Assembly (NCBI GenBank): GCA_046303115.1
Contig: JBKCGZ010000125.1
Location: forward strand, 1 to 9,578
DNA length: 9,578 bases
From: CAINEC01 sp046303115
GTDB taxonomy: Bacteria; Bacteroidota; Bacteroidia; AKYH767-A; OLB10
Direction of reading: 5' to 3'
The position numbers and the translations under genes were made by a program. Below, one piece after another: positions 1 to 6,595 of the stretch (positions are counted from its first letter, which is position 1; the number at the start of each line of letters is the position of its first letter). The notes below the pieces were generated by a model. It was not told the origin of the DNA and did no database searches. It saw only the letters and a list, made by a program, of their open reading frames with translations.

Positions 1-827
1 ACTTTTTAGATTCTCCGAAGGAAAAACAGCTAAAACGAGAGATTGCTCAGCTTCAAGATCAATATGATTTATTGAACCAACGTATTGAATTAGCCAACTC
101 CGTTTTAAAGGATTTACAAGTAAGTGACGACCAGATTTACCGAGTGGTTTTTGAAGCAGAACCTATTCCTGCAGAGGTAAGAGAGGCTGGCGCTGGCGGA
201 ATTAACCGTTATAAGTTATTGGAAGGATTTGACAATTCTGATTTATTAATCAAGACAACACAGCGTATTGATAAGCTGACGCGTCAACTGTATATTCAGA
301 GTAAATCGTTTGATGAGGTGTTTAAGCTAGCAAAGCAAAAAACGCAGATGCTGGCCTCTATTCCGGGAATACAGCCTGTAGCTATTAAAGGCTCAGCTCG
401 CCTTGTTTCTGGATTTGGATATCGTATTCATCCTATTTATAAAACTGCGAAGATGCATACGGGAATTGATTTTGCCGCGCCTACGGGAACGCCAATTTAT
501 TCTACTGGAAATGGTGTGGTTAGTCAAACCGAGTTTAATGGTCGTGGATATGGTAACAACGTGGTGATTAATCACGGATATGGTTATCAGACCTTATATG
601 GCCACATGACTAAGTTTGTGGTTCGTCCTGGACAAAAAGTGCAACGTGGCGATTTAATCGGCTATGTAGGAAGTACAGGTTCTTCGACTGGTCCGCATTG
701 CCATTATGAGGTTATTAAAGACGGAAACAAAATAGATCCAATTAATTATTTTTATAACGACTTGACGCCACAGGAATACGAACAAATTCGAATTCTTGCT
801 GCTCAGGAAAATCAATCATTCGATTAA
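1..827 (+). CDS. M23 family metallopeptidase (LytM-type peptidoglycan endopeptidase), 5' end outside window
   Basis: The reading frame is open from base 3, so the gene enters from the left. A TTG at 72 is not a credible start, because 23 preceding in-frame codons encode a charged, Gln-rich coiled-coil-like stretch that continues into the body. Numbered from that TTG, the catalytic domain spans about 105-225. The zinc-site motifs of family M23 are all present: H129-x3-D133 (HTGID), H178 in GHM, and the H209-C-H211 triplet, where Leu is more usual in the middle. M23 enzymes cut peptide cross-bridges in peptidoglycan. Relatives in Bacteroidota are about 320 residues, with one N-terminal membrane helix and a coiled coil before the peptidase domain, so I infer that roughly 50 residues including the helix are missing here. 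The catalytic domain would face the periplasm. An 11-base gap separates it from the MerR-type gene, so co-transcription is likely. Family assignment is secure; the exact bond cleaved is not. Confidence 0.93.
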   Translation, partial: FLDSPKEKQLKREIAQLQDQYDLLNQRIELANSVLKDLQVSDDQIYRVVFEAEPIPAEVREAGAGGINRYKLLEGFDNSDLLIKTTQRIDKLTRQLYIQSKSFDEVFKLAKQKTQMLASIPGIQPVAIKGSARLVSGFGYRIHPIYKTAKMHTGIDFAAPTGTPIYSTGNGVVSQTEFNGRGYGNNVVINHGYGYQTLYGHMTKFVVRPGQKVQRGDLIGYVGSTGSSTGPHCHYEVIKDGNKIDPINYFYNDLTPQEYEQIRILAAQENQSFD

Positions 828-838
828 AACTATTGCTT

Positions 839-1180
839 ATGCCTATCATGGATTTCGACAAAGAGCCAGAGCGCTTGTATTATAGCATCGGCGAAATAGC
901 CGAGATGTTTAAAGTGAATACTTCGTTGATTCGTTTCTGGGAAAATGAATTCGAAATTCTTCAACCAAAGAAGAACAAGAAAGGCAATCGTTTATTTACT
1001 CCGGAAGATTTAAAAAATCTGAAAATCATTTTTCACTTAGTAAAGGAAAGAGGCTATACGTTGGAAGGTGCGAAGAAAAAATTAGCTGGCAACAAGAATG
1101 ACATCGAAATTCAGATGCAATTAAAAGATACCCTCACACGCATGAAGGGCTTTTTGACAGAGCTGAAAGAGTCATTATGA
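839..1180 (+). CDS. MerR family transcriptional regulator, short form
   Basis: This is a protein of about 113 residues with the MerR winged helix-turn-helix at its N-terminus: YYSIGEIAEMF, then NTSLIRFWENEF, then the wing with GNRLFTPEDL, and a recognisable ERGYTLEGAKKKL segment. The remaining 35 or so residues are a short helical tail suitable for dimerisation. There is no Cys-based metal site and no drug-binding domain, so the signal it senses, if any, cannot be read from the sequence. In Bacteroidota such short MerR proteins often follow an M23 peptidase gene, as here, and an operon is likely. I chose ATG 839; ATG 848 is equally possible, and TTG 833 is less likely. No Shine-Dalgarno sequence decides between them. 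The 3' end overlaps the convergent GtrA-like gene by 6 bases. Confidence 0.9.
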   Translation: MPIMDFDKEPERLYYSIGEIAEMFKVNTSLIRFWENEFEILQPKKNKKGNRLFTPEDLKNLKIIFHLVKERGYTLEGAKKKLAGNKNDIEIQMQLKDTLTRMKGFLTELKESL

Positions 1181-1627
1181 TTTTTTAAGACTGCTTACTT
1201 TGAACGTAAAGAATTTGTGAAACAAAAAGCTAAGCACTCCAATTGTGAGCGCAGATACAGCACGTGATATTGTTGGAAACCATTGCAATTGATGAATCAA
1301 AAAATTCATGAAGAAATAATTCAACATCAGAACAAACAAAGCCACCATCACAAAACGAAAGAATGCGGAGGATGTTTTCATATCTGAATCTGTAAAAACT
1401 AAGAATTTAGAAATAGAAAAATTAGTTACTAATCCGCAGGAGTAAGAAATAATAAGAGAGGCTGTAGTTGCTTTCAAAACAAAACTTCCGAGCAAATTTA
1501 CGGGTTGCTTATCGAAAGCAAAATTAAAACATAGATAGTATAATCCTACATCAACTACTGTGGCTACCCCTGCTGCGATAAAATATTTAAATACGCGCGA
1601 CTGAAGAAATTCTAAAATCTTATTCAT
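1175..1627 (-). CDS. GtrA-like family membrane protein
   Basis: This is a 150-residue, very hydrophobic protein with four predicted membrane helices at about 14-34, 48-68, 88-110 and 119-139. GtrA-family hallmarks are visible: FKYFIAAGVATVVDVGLYY in helix 1, the N69-F-x3-K-F-x-VF segment after helix 2, and a closing HKFFTF before a Lys-rich tail. GtrA proteins are thought to help move or present polyprenyl-phosphate-linked sugars across the inner membrane during O-antigen or wall-polymer glycosylation. The usual partner, a GtrB-type glycosyltransferase, is not in this window. The ATG directly abuts the hldD stop (TAA-ATG, no gap), so expression is probably translationally coupled to hldD. The placement suggests an envelope-glycan role, but the carried sugar is unknown. 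Confidence 0.85.
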   Translation of the reverse strand: MNKILEFLQSRVFKYFIAAGVATVVDVGLYYLCFNFAFDKQPVNLLGSFVLKATTASLIISYSCGLVTNFSISKFLVFTDSDMKTSSAFFRFVMVALFVLMLNYFFMNFLIHQLQWFPTISRAVSALTIGVLSFLFHKFFTFKVSSLKKS

Positions 1628-2593
1628 TTAGTAAACGCTATTCGTAGAAAGGTAATTAGTCACATAATCGCGTACGCCTTCTTCCAACGATGTGAAAGGA
1701 GTCGAATATCCTTGAGCAATTAATTTACTCATATCTGCTTCTGTGAAATACTGGTATTTATCGCGAATGTCAGCAGGAATATCTACGTATTCGATATCCG
1801 TTGTTTTATCCATTGCTTTAAACGTAGAGTCAGCTAAATCGTAAAACGAACGAGCCTGCCCTGTTCCTAAATTATAAATGCCTGATGCTACTTTGTTTTG
1901 CATCAAGAATATACAAACATTAACCAAGTCTTTCACATAAATAAAATCGCGAAGCTGCCAACCATCTTTAAAATCGGGACGATGAGAGCGGAACAATTTC
2001 ACTTTACCTGTATTATTTATCTGATGGAAGGAATGAAAAATTACCGATGCCATACGGGCCTTGTGATATTCATTCGGACCATAGACATTAAAGAATTTTA
2101 GTCCTTGCCATTGAGGAGGTGTATTGATTTGTTGCAACGCCCATACATCAAACTCTTGCTTCGACCATCCATAAGGATTCAGTGGATGCAACGAAGAAAT
2201 TGCAGCATGATTATCGGCATAACCTTGCTCACCACCACCATAAGTAGCAGCAGATGATGCATAGACTAATGGAATATTATTTTTCGTACAGGTATTCCAG
2301 ATGGCTTTTGTATAATTCACATTCAGCTCATCGAAAATTTCTTTATTAAATTCGGTAGTATCTGTACGAGCACCGATATGATAAACAAATGTCACTTGCG
2401 AAGCATTTTCTTCGAACCATTTTAGAAAATCAGCGCGATCCATTTTATCACTAAACTTTTTCGATGACCAATTCACTTTCTTTTGTTCGTTGGAAAAATC
2501 ATCCACCATCAAAATATTTTCTATCCCGATACTATTTAATTTTCCTACTAAAACGCTACCGATAAAGCCTGCAGCACCTGTAACTACAATCAT
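1628..2593 (-). CDS. hldD: ADP-L-glycero-D-manno-heptose 6-epimerase
   Basis: This is a 321-residue extended short-chain dehydrogenase/epimerase that resembles E. coli HldD (RfaD, 310 residues) along its whole length. Visible motifs are the Rossmann GAAGFIG at 6-12 for NAD(P), SSAATYGG at 113-120, the catalytic Y141-x3-K145 pair (YGWSK), FNVYGPNEYHKARMASV at 168-184, RDFIYVKD at 215-222 and NLGTG at 241-245. The enzyme converts ADP-D-glycero-beta-D-manno-heptose to the L-glycero form, the last cytoplasmic step before heptose enters the LPS core. The gene starts 3 bases after the mqnD stop and runs directly into the GtrA-like gene, so the three form an operon. No key residue appears to be missing. 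Similarity to HldD is far closer than to generic UDP-glucose epimerases, because the HKxxMAS and YASSAATYGG segments are HldD-specific. Confidence 0.95.
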   Translation of the reverse strand: MIVVTGAAGFIGSVLVGKLNSIGIENILMVDDFSNEQKKVNWSSKKFSDKMDRADFLKWFEENASQVTFVYHIGARTDTTEFNKEIFDELNVNYTKAIWNTCTKNNIPLVYASSAATYGGGEQGYADNHAAISSLHPLNPYGWSKQEFDVWALQQINTPPQWQGLKFFNVYGPNEYHKARMASVIFHSFHQINNTGKVKLFRSHRPDFKDGWQLRDFIYVKDLVNVCIFLMQNKVASGIYNLGTGQARSFYDLADSTFKAMDKTTDIEYVDIPADIRDKYQYFTEADMSKLIAQGYSTPFTSLEEGVRDYVTNYLSTNSVY

Positions 2594-2596
2594 AAT

Positions 2597-3427
2597 TTAA
2601 ATAAATATTGGCTCTGAAATTTCAGGAATTATTCCCGCTTTAAAGCCTTCATTAAACAACGTCTCAATGGCTCTTTTACCATCTTGGCCCAAAGTTACCG
2701 AAAATTCATTCACATATAAATCGATATGCTGCTGTTGCACTTCGGAATTCATCTCTTGAGCATGCTGTGCGATATAGTCTTTGCTGGCATCTGGATTAGC
2801 GAATGCAAACTCCACAGATTGACGTATCAAAGTATCTATATGATGCTTCTCCTCCTCTGGCAGACTTCGCTTGACGGCAATACATCCGAGCGGAATTGGC
2901 AAGCCTGTTTTATTTTCCCATAGCTCACCCAGATCAGCTACTTTAAATAGTCCTTTTTGCTGATAGGTAAAACGATTTTCATGAATGATTAATCCTGCAT
3001 CACAACGGCCATTCAAAACAGCATCTTCGATATCTGAAAAAACCATTTCAAGTTTCGATTTGCATTCAGGAACAAAAATGCTCATCAATAAATTCGCTGT
3101 GGTGCGAGCACCGGGAATAGCTATCGTTTTATCTTTTAACTCCTCTAACGTTAATGGCGACTTACTAATGATTAATGGTCCGCAACCACGACCGAGGGCA
3201 CTACCTGAATTTAAAATTTGATACTTATCTGCTACTAATGAATAGGCGGCAAAGCTCATTTTCGTGACATCATACATCCCCTCAGCCGCATTTTTATTAA
3301 GCGCTTCCACATCTAGTAAATGAGTTGTCCAATGCTCATTTTCCTGCAAACGATTGTGAATCATGGCATCGAAAATAAAGGTGTCGTTAGGACAGGGTGA
3401 AAATCCGATAGTATAGCTTTTCTTCAT
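2597..3427 (-). CDS. mqnD: 1,4-dihydroxy-6-naphthoate synthase (futalosine-pathway menaquinone biosynthesis)
   Basis: This is a 276-residue protein with a periplasmic-binding-protein-like fold and no signal peptide, as expected for cytoplasmic MqnD. It aligns from end to end with my recollection of Thermus MqnD: GFSPCPNDTFIF at 8-19, DVEALN at 39-44, TKMSFAAY at 55-62, SGSALGRGCGPL at 74-85, the LIIHENRFTY block at 146-155 and the TGLPIPLG block at 174-181. His149 corresponds to the conserved catalytic His of the family. MqnD converts cyclic dehypoxanthine futalosine to 1,4-dihydroxy-6-naphthoate, so its presence implies the futalosine route rather than the classical MenFDHCEB route. It is the first gene of the mqnD-hldD-GtrA operon. 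ATG 3427 is supported by a promoter whose -7 element ends 8 bases upstream. A UbiD-family decarboxylase gene lies nearby on the same strand and may act later in the same pathway. Confidence 0.95.
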   Translation of the reverse strand: MKKSYTIGFSPCPNDTFIFDAMIHNRLQENEHWTTHLLDVEALNKNAAEGMYDVTKMSFAAYSLVADKYQILNSGSALGRGCGPLIISKSPLTLEELKDKTIAIPGARTTANLLMSIFVPECKSKLEMVFSDIEDAVLNGRCDAGLIIHENRFTYQQKGLFKVADLGELWENKTGLPIPLGCIAVKRSLPEEEKHHIDTLIRQSVEFAFANPDASKDYIAQHAQEMNSEVQQQHIDLYVNEFSVTLGQDGKRAIETLFNEGFKAGIIPEISEPIFI

Positions 3428-3435
3428 TGGTAGTG

Positions 3436-3467
3436 CAAAGGTAGAATTTGTAAATTATTTCAAACAA
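3436..3467 (-). promoter_or_regulatory. Bacteroidota-type promoter for the mqnD-hldD-GtrA operon
   Basis: Read on the minus strand, 3443-3436 is TACCTTTG, a perfect match to the Bacteroidota -7 consensus TAnnTTTG. A -33 TTTG lies at 3464-3461 (17-base spacer) and an alternative TTG at 3467-3465 (21-base spacer); both are near the usual 19-20. Only 8 bases separate the -7 element from the mqnD ATG. Transcription would therefore start about 4 bases before the ATG, giving an almost leaderless mRNA. The start point is inferred. Confidence 0.65.
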
Positions 3468-3482
3468 TAATATTAAAATTGT

Positions 3483-3490
3483 TTATTTTG
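3483..3490 (+). promoter_or_regulatory. Weak candidate -7 element for the EEP hydrolase gene
   Basis: The bases TTATTTTG match TAnnTTTG at all specified positions except the second. They end 7 bases before ATG 3498, mirroring the mqnD arrangement on the other strand. I see no TTG at the proper upstream distance, so this is tentative. The surrounding 3444-3489 stretch is strongly AT-rich, and the promoter of this gene must lie in or near it because the neighbour is divergent. Confidence 0.3.
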
Positions 3491-3497
3491 CAGAGCA

Positions 3498-4631
3498 ATG
3501 CAACCAGAACAGCCCGTTACCAGCAAGAAGAAAAGCAGGTTTATTCGATTATTAATTTTAATAAATGTCGCATTGGCATTTATGCTTTTGTGTGTTCAGT
3601 TGTCATGTAAAATTTCTCCTGAATCATTTTGGGTATTTGAGCCACTATCCTATACCTATCCTTTCTTTGTCATCATCAATATTTGCTTTCTTGTTTTTTG
3701 GGCCATCAGAAAAAGCAGGTATGCTTTTATATCACTTGCGATCATTATCATGGGATATGATAAGCTTGCGTTGATGTATCAACCACCCATGTTTGTGATG
3801 GAGTCGCCGGTTTCTAAAAACCAATTCAAGGTAATGAGTTACAACGTTCGCTTATTCGACTTATACAATTGGAGTGGAAACCAAAAAACGAGAAGTGAGA
3901 TTTTTGAAGTATTGAAGAAAGAAGCACCGCAGGTAGTTTGTTTTCAGGAATACTATCATAGTGATGAAAAAAAATTCTCTAATAATGATACCATCGCGGA
4001 GTTATTAAATCTTGAATATGCGCATATCGAATACGGATTAACATTAAAAGATAAATATCATTGGGGACTCGCTACATTTAGTAATTATCCAATTATTAAT
4101 AAAGGCAAATTATTTTTCAAGGAAGGAAGTACAAATTTCGGAATGTACTGCGATGTGCTTTACAACAAAGACACTATTAGAATTTATAACGTGCATTTAC
4201 AATCGAATCATTTTAAACAGAATGATTACAAATTCATCTACGATCCGAATGTAGAAGATCAAGATCTGTTTCTGAAAGGCAGCAAATCTATTTTTAAGAG
4301 CATTAAGAAAGGCGCTGAAATCAGAAGCAGACAAGTTGATGAACTTAGCAGCCATATTGAAAATTGTCCGTATCCAGTAATTCTAAGTGGCGATTTCAAC
4401 GACCCACCTTACTCCTATGCCTATACGAGTATTGCGCGTCACTTGATAGATTCTTATACAGAAAAAGGGAAAGGATTTGGCATTAGCTTCAACGGAGCAT
4501 TCATTCCTTATCGCATCGATTATATTTTACATAGCGACTATTTCGAATGTCTGAAATATTCGATGGTGCGTAAAAAACTAAGTGACCACTATCCGATAGT
4601 AGTCACTTTAAAGCCTATAGGAAAGCATTAA
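3498..4631 (+). CDS. Membrane-anchored endonuclease/exonuclease/phosphatase (EEP) family protein
   Basis: This is a 377-residue protein. A Lys/Arg-rich N-terminus (KKKSR) precedes three predicted membrane helices at about 17-37, 54-71 and 75-93, and the EEP domain spans about 108-373. EEP catalytic motifs are intact: N116 in SYNVR, E151 in CFQE, H233 in YNVHLQS, D299 and N301 in GDFND, D341 in RIDYIL, and D363-H364 in SDHYP. These bind a divalent metal and cleave a phosphodiester or phosphomonoester. By the positive-inside rule (basic N-terminus; RKSR after helix 2), the catalytic domain would lie in the periplasm. The substrate cannot be told from sequence; nucleic acid and lipid or sugar phosphates are all possible. 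The gene is transcribed alone, divergent from mqnD, and its TAA overlaps the stop of the convergent decarboxylase gene by 4 bases. Confidence 0.9.
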   Translation: MQPEQPVTSKKKSRFIRLLILINVALAFMLLCVQLSCKISPESFWVFEPLSYTYPFFVIINICFLVFWAIRKSRYAFISLAIIIMGYDKLALMYQPPMFVMESPVSKNQFKVMSYNVRLFDLYNWSGNQKTRSEIFEVLKKEAPQVVCFQEYYHSDEKKFSNNDTIAELLNLEYAHIEYGLTLKDKYHWGLATFSNYPIINKGKLFFKEGSTNFGMYCDVLYNKDTIRIYNVHLQSNHFKQNDYKFIYDPNVEDQDLFLKGSKSIFKSIKKGAEIRSRQVDELSSHIENCPYPVILSGDFNDPPYSYAYTSIARHLIDSYTEKGKGFGISFNGAFIPYRIDYILHSDYFECLKYSMVRKKLSDHYPIVVTLKPIGKH

Positions 4632-6547
4632 TTTTCTGCTACTGCTCCGCCCTTATACAATTGTTTTCGATAACGTTCAGATGGAGAAGGAATAAAAGCA
4701 CCTAGCCCTAACCGTGACCATATTTCATCTACATGTTTTGCTGTTGCTTCATCAGCAGCTAGAATATTAGGCCAGTCGCGTTCAAAGCCATCAAACTCTT
4801 TTGTTTTACGCGTTCCATCAAATACAATATGATTCACTTCATCGTCACTATCAGAAGTGATTACTAAGTGATCTCGCTTAGGATCTACATTGTTGGAAAA
4901 ACGCCATACTGCGTCTGCAACACTTGAGATATCCATATTCGCTTCAAGAAAAATTAACACTTTCACTTTCTTCAAAGCTGGAGAATTAAAAATTGTTTTA
5001 GCCAGATTTTTCACATGACCCTTTCTGTTTTTCTCAATAGAAACAAACATTAGCGGAATACCCATTGAAAGCAATGTATCATTTACATGAATAATCTCTG
5101 CATGATTTTTCAACTCAGCATGAATAGCAGTTAATTCATCATTTGAAAAAACGGAATTTACATTTGGAGTTGGACTATCTACTAATTCTTCTTTCAACTT
5201 CTTGGTTGCATCAATTCCCATTTTACCTCCGAAGGCCATGGTTGAACAACTATGATCTAATACATCAGTTGGTCCTTGATTAAAAATTATATCACGTGCT
5301 ACATCTACGTTTTCTGCAATGTATTGCGCCACCTCTACCAAATTATGAATATTCACATCACCATCTACTACAATCATCATCTTCGTAAACATCATTTGAC
5401 CTGCGCCCCATAATGCATTCATTACTTTTAATGCCTGACCGGGATAATCCTTTTTGATTTTCACGATTACAAGATTATGAAACACTCCTTCAACAGGAAG
5501 AATCATATCGACAATTTCCTGAACCGCCGTCATCTTAATTGGCGCTAAGAAAATACGTTCAGTTGCTTTACCAATCCATGCATCTTCTTGCGGAGGAATT
5601 CCTACGATTGTAGTTAGATAAACAGGATTCTTTTTATGCGTTATAGCAGTAATATGAAAACGCGGATAGTAATCAGCCAAAGAATAATAACCAGTATGAT
5701 CACCAAATGGTCCTTCCCAGATAAAATCCTCTTCCGGATCAACATATCCTTCGATTACAAAGTCTGCATCAGCAGGCACTTCCATATCGATAGTTAAACA
5801 TTTTACTAACTCTACTTTTTTCTTGCGTAAAAATCCAGCCAACATAAATTCATCTACTCCATCAGGAAGAGGCGCTGTTGCTGAATAGGTCAATGCAGGA
5901 TCACCACCGATTGTAACGGCTACGGGCATCCGCTTTCCTAATTTTTTATATTCATTAAAATGTCGCGCAGAAACCTTATGTCGGTGCCAATGCATACCTG
6001 TAAGCGTTGGTCCAAATACCTGCATTCGATACAATCCCACATTACGAATTCCTGTAAGCGGATCTTTTGTTTGAATGACAGGAAGTGTGATAAATGGTCC
6101 ACCATCTTCTGGCCAGCATTTTAAAACAGGGAGTTTAGTTACATCAGGATCTTTCATTACAACTTCCTGACAAGCCCCTTTCCCTTTCACAGTTTTAGGC
6201 ATCCACGAAGCAATTTCTCCAAGTTGAGGTATGACTTTCAACTTTTCGAACATAGAGTTTTTCGGACCAGTTAATGTCTTGAATAAATTCTCTATATCAT
6301 GTCCGATTTCATCCAGATTATCAACTCCAAGAGACATTGCCATACGTTTCTCGGTACCCATCGAGTTAATTAAAACAGGGAAATCATATCCCGTATTTTC
6401 AAATAATAAAGCGGGGCCATATACTTTTGAAACGCGGTCAGTAATTTCAGCAATTTCCAATTCAGGATTCACATATTCTTTAATTCGCACCAGCTCTCCT
6501 TTCGATTCCAAAAAGGTAATAAACGCTGCTAAATCTTTAAACGCCAT
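4628..6547 (-). CDS. UbiD family decarboxylase, probable menaquinone biosynthesis decarboxylase
   Basis: This is a 639-residue protein, clearly longer than E. coli UbiD (497). UbiD hallmarks are present: IRNVGLYRMQ at 167-176, including likely metal ligand N169 and prenyl-FMN contacts L172-R174; the HWHRHK segment at 186-191; VIEG with metal-ligand candidate E266; EGPFGDHTGYY at 278-288 with D283 as likely proton donor; and AWIGKATERIF at 323-333. UbiD enzymes use prenylated FMN, made by UbiX, for reversible aromatic decarboxylation. Because mqnD lies 1.2 kb away on the same strand, a role in decarboxylating the carboxylated naphthoquinol of the futalosine pathway (the proposed MqnL step) is a reasonable inference, but the substrate is unproven. 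After the normal UbiD C-terminal block ending near 450, there are about 190 extra residues that seem to repeat it (see findings). The start is ATG 6547. A 48-base gap without a recognisable promoter separates it from the upstream YD-like gene. Confidence 0.9.
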   Translation of the reverse strand: MAFKDLAAFITFLESKGELVRIKEYVNPELEIAEITDRVSKVYGPALLFENTGYDFPVLINSMGTEKRMAMSLGVDNLDEIGHDIENLFKTLTGPKNSMFEKLKVIPQLGEIASWMPKTVKGKGACQEVVMKDPDVTKLPVLKCWPEDGGPFITLPVIQTKDPLTGIRNVGLYRMQVFGPTLTGMHWHRHKVSARHFNEYKKLGKRMPVAVTIGGDPALTYSATAPLPDGVDEFMLAGFLRKKKVELVKCLTIDMEVPADADFVIEGYVDPEEDFIWEGPFGDHTGYYSLADYYPRFHITAITHKKNPVYLTTIVGIPPQEDAWIGKATERIFLAPIKMTAVQEIVDMILPVEGVFHNLVIVKIKKDYPGQALKVMNALWGAGQMMFTKMMIVVDGDVNIHNLVEVAQYIAENVDVARDIIFNQGPTDVLDHSCSTMAFGGKMGIDATKKLKEELVDSPTPNVNSVFSNDELTAIHAELKNHAEIIHVNDTLLSMGIPLMFVSIEKNRKGHVKNLAKTIFNSPALKKVKVLIFLEANMDISSVADAVWRFSNNVDPKRDHLVITSDSDDEVNHIVFDGTRKTKEFDGFERDWPNILAADEATAKHVDEIWSRLGLGAFIPSPSERYRKQLYKGGAVAEN

Positions 6548-6595
6548 TTTATTTTTTCTTTACAACAAAAATCAAATCAAGAATGTTTTTCAGAA

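Noticed and set aside
72..74. TTG as the start of the M23 peptidase
   Set aside because: The frame is open to the left edge with a coherent coiled-coil-like sequence before it, and the family has a longer N-terminus with a membrane anchor.
1181..1210. A terminator after the MerR gene
   Set aside because: A short T-run directly follows the stop, but no inverted repeat precedes it, and the sequence codes for the Lys-rich tail of the GtrA-like protein on the other strand.
1898..3221. Several plus-strand frames of 65-78 codons
   Set aside because: They lie antisense inside hldD and mqnD, both of which are intact and family-typical.
3591..3614. Possible lipoprotein lipobox in the EEP protein (VQLSC, Cys37)
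   Set aside because: The -3 position is Gln and -2 is Leu, unlike a lipobox, and further membrane helices follow, so it is better read as the end of a membrane helix.
6548..6595. A promoter or terminator between the YD-like and UbiD genes
   Set aside because: There is no TAnnTTTG match on the minus strand and no hairpin followed by a T-run; the stretch is simply AT-rich.
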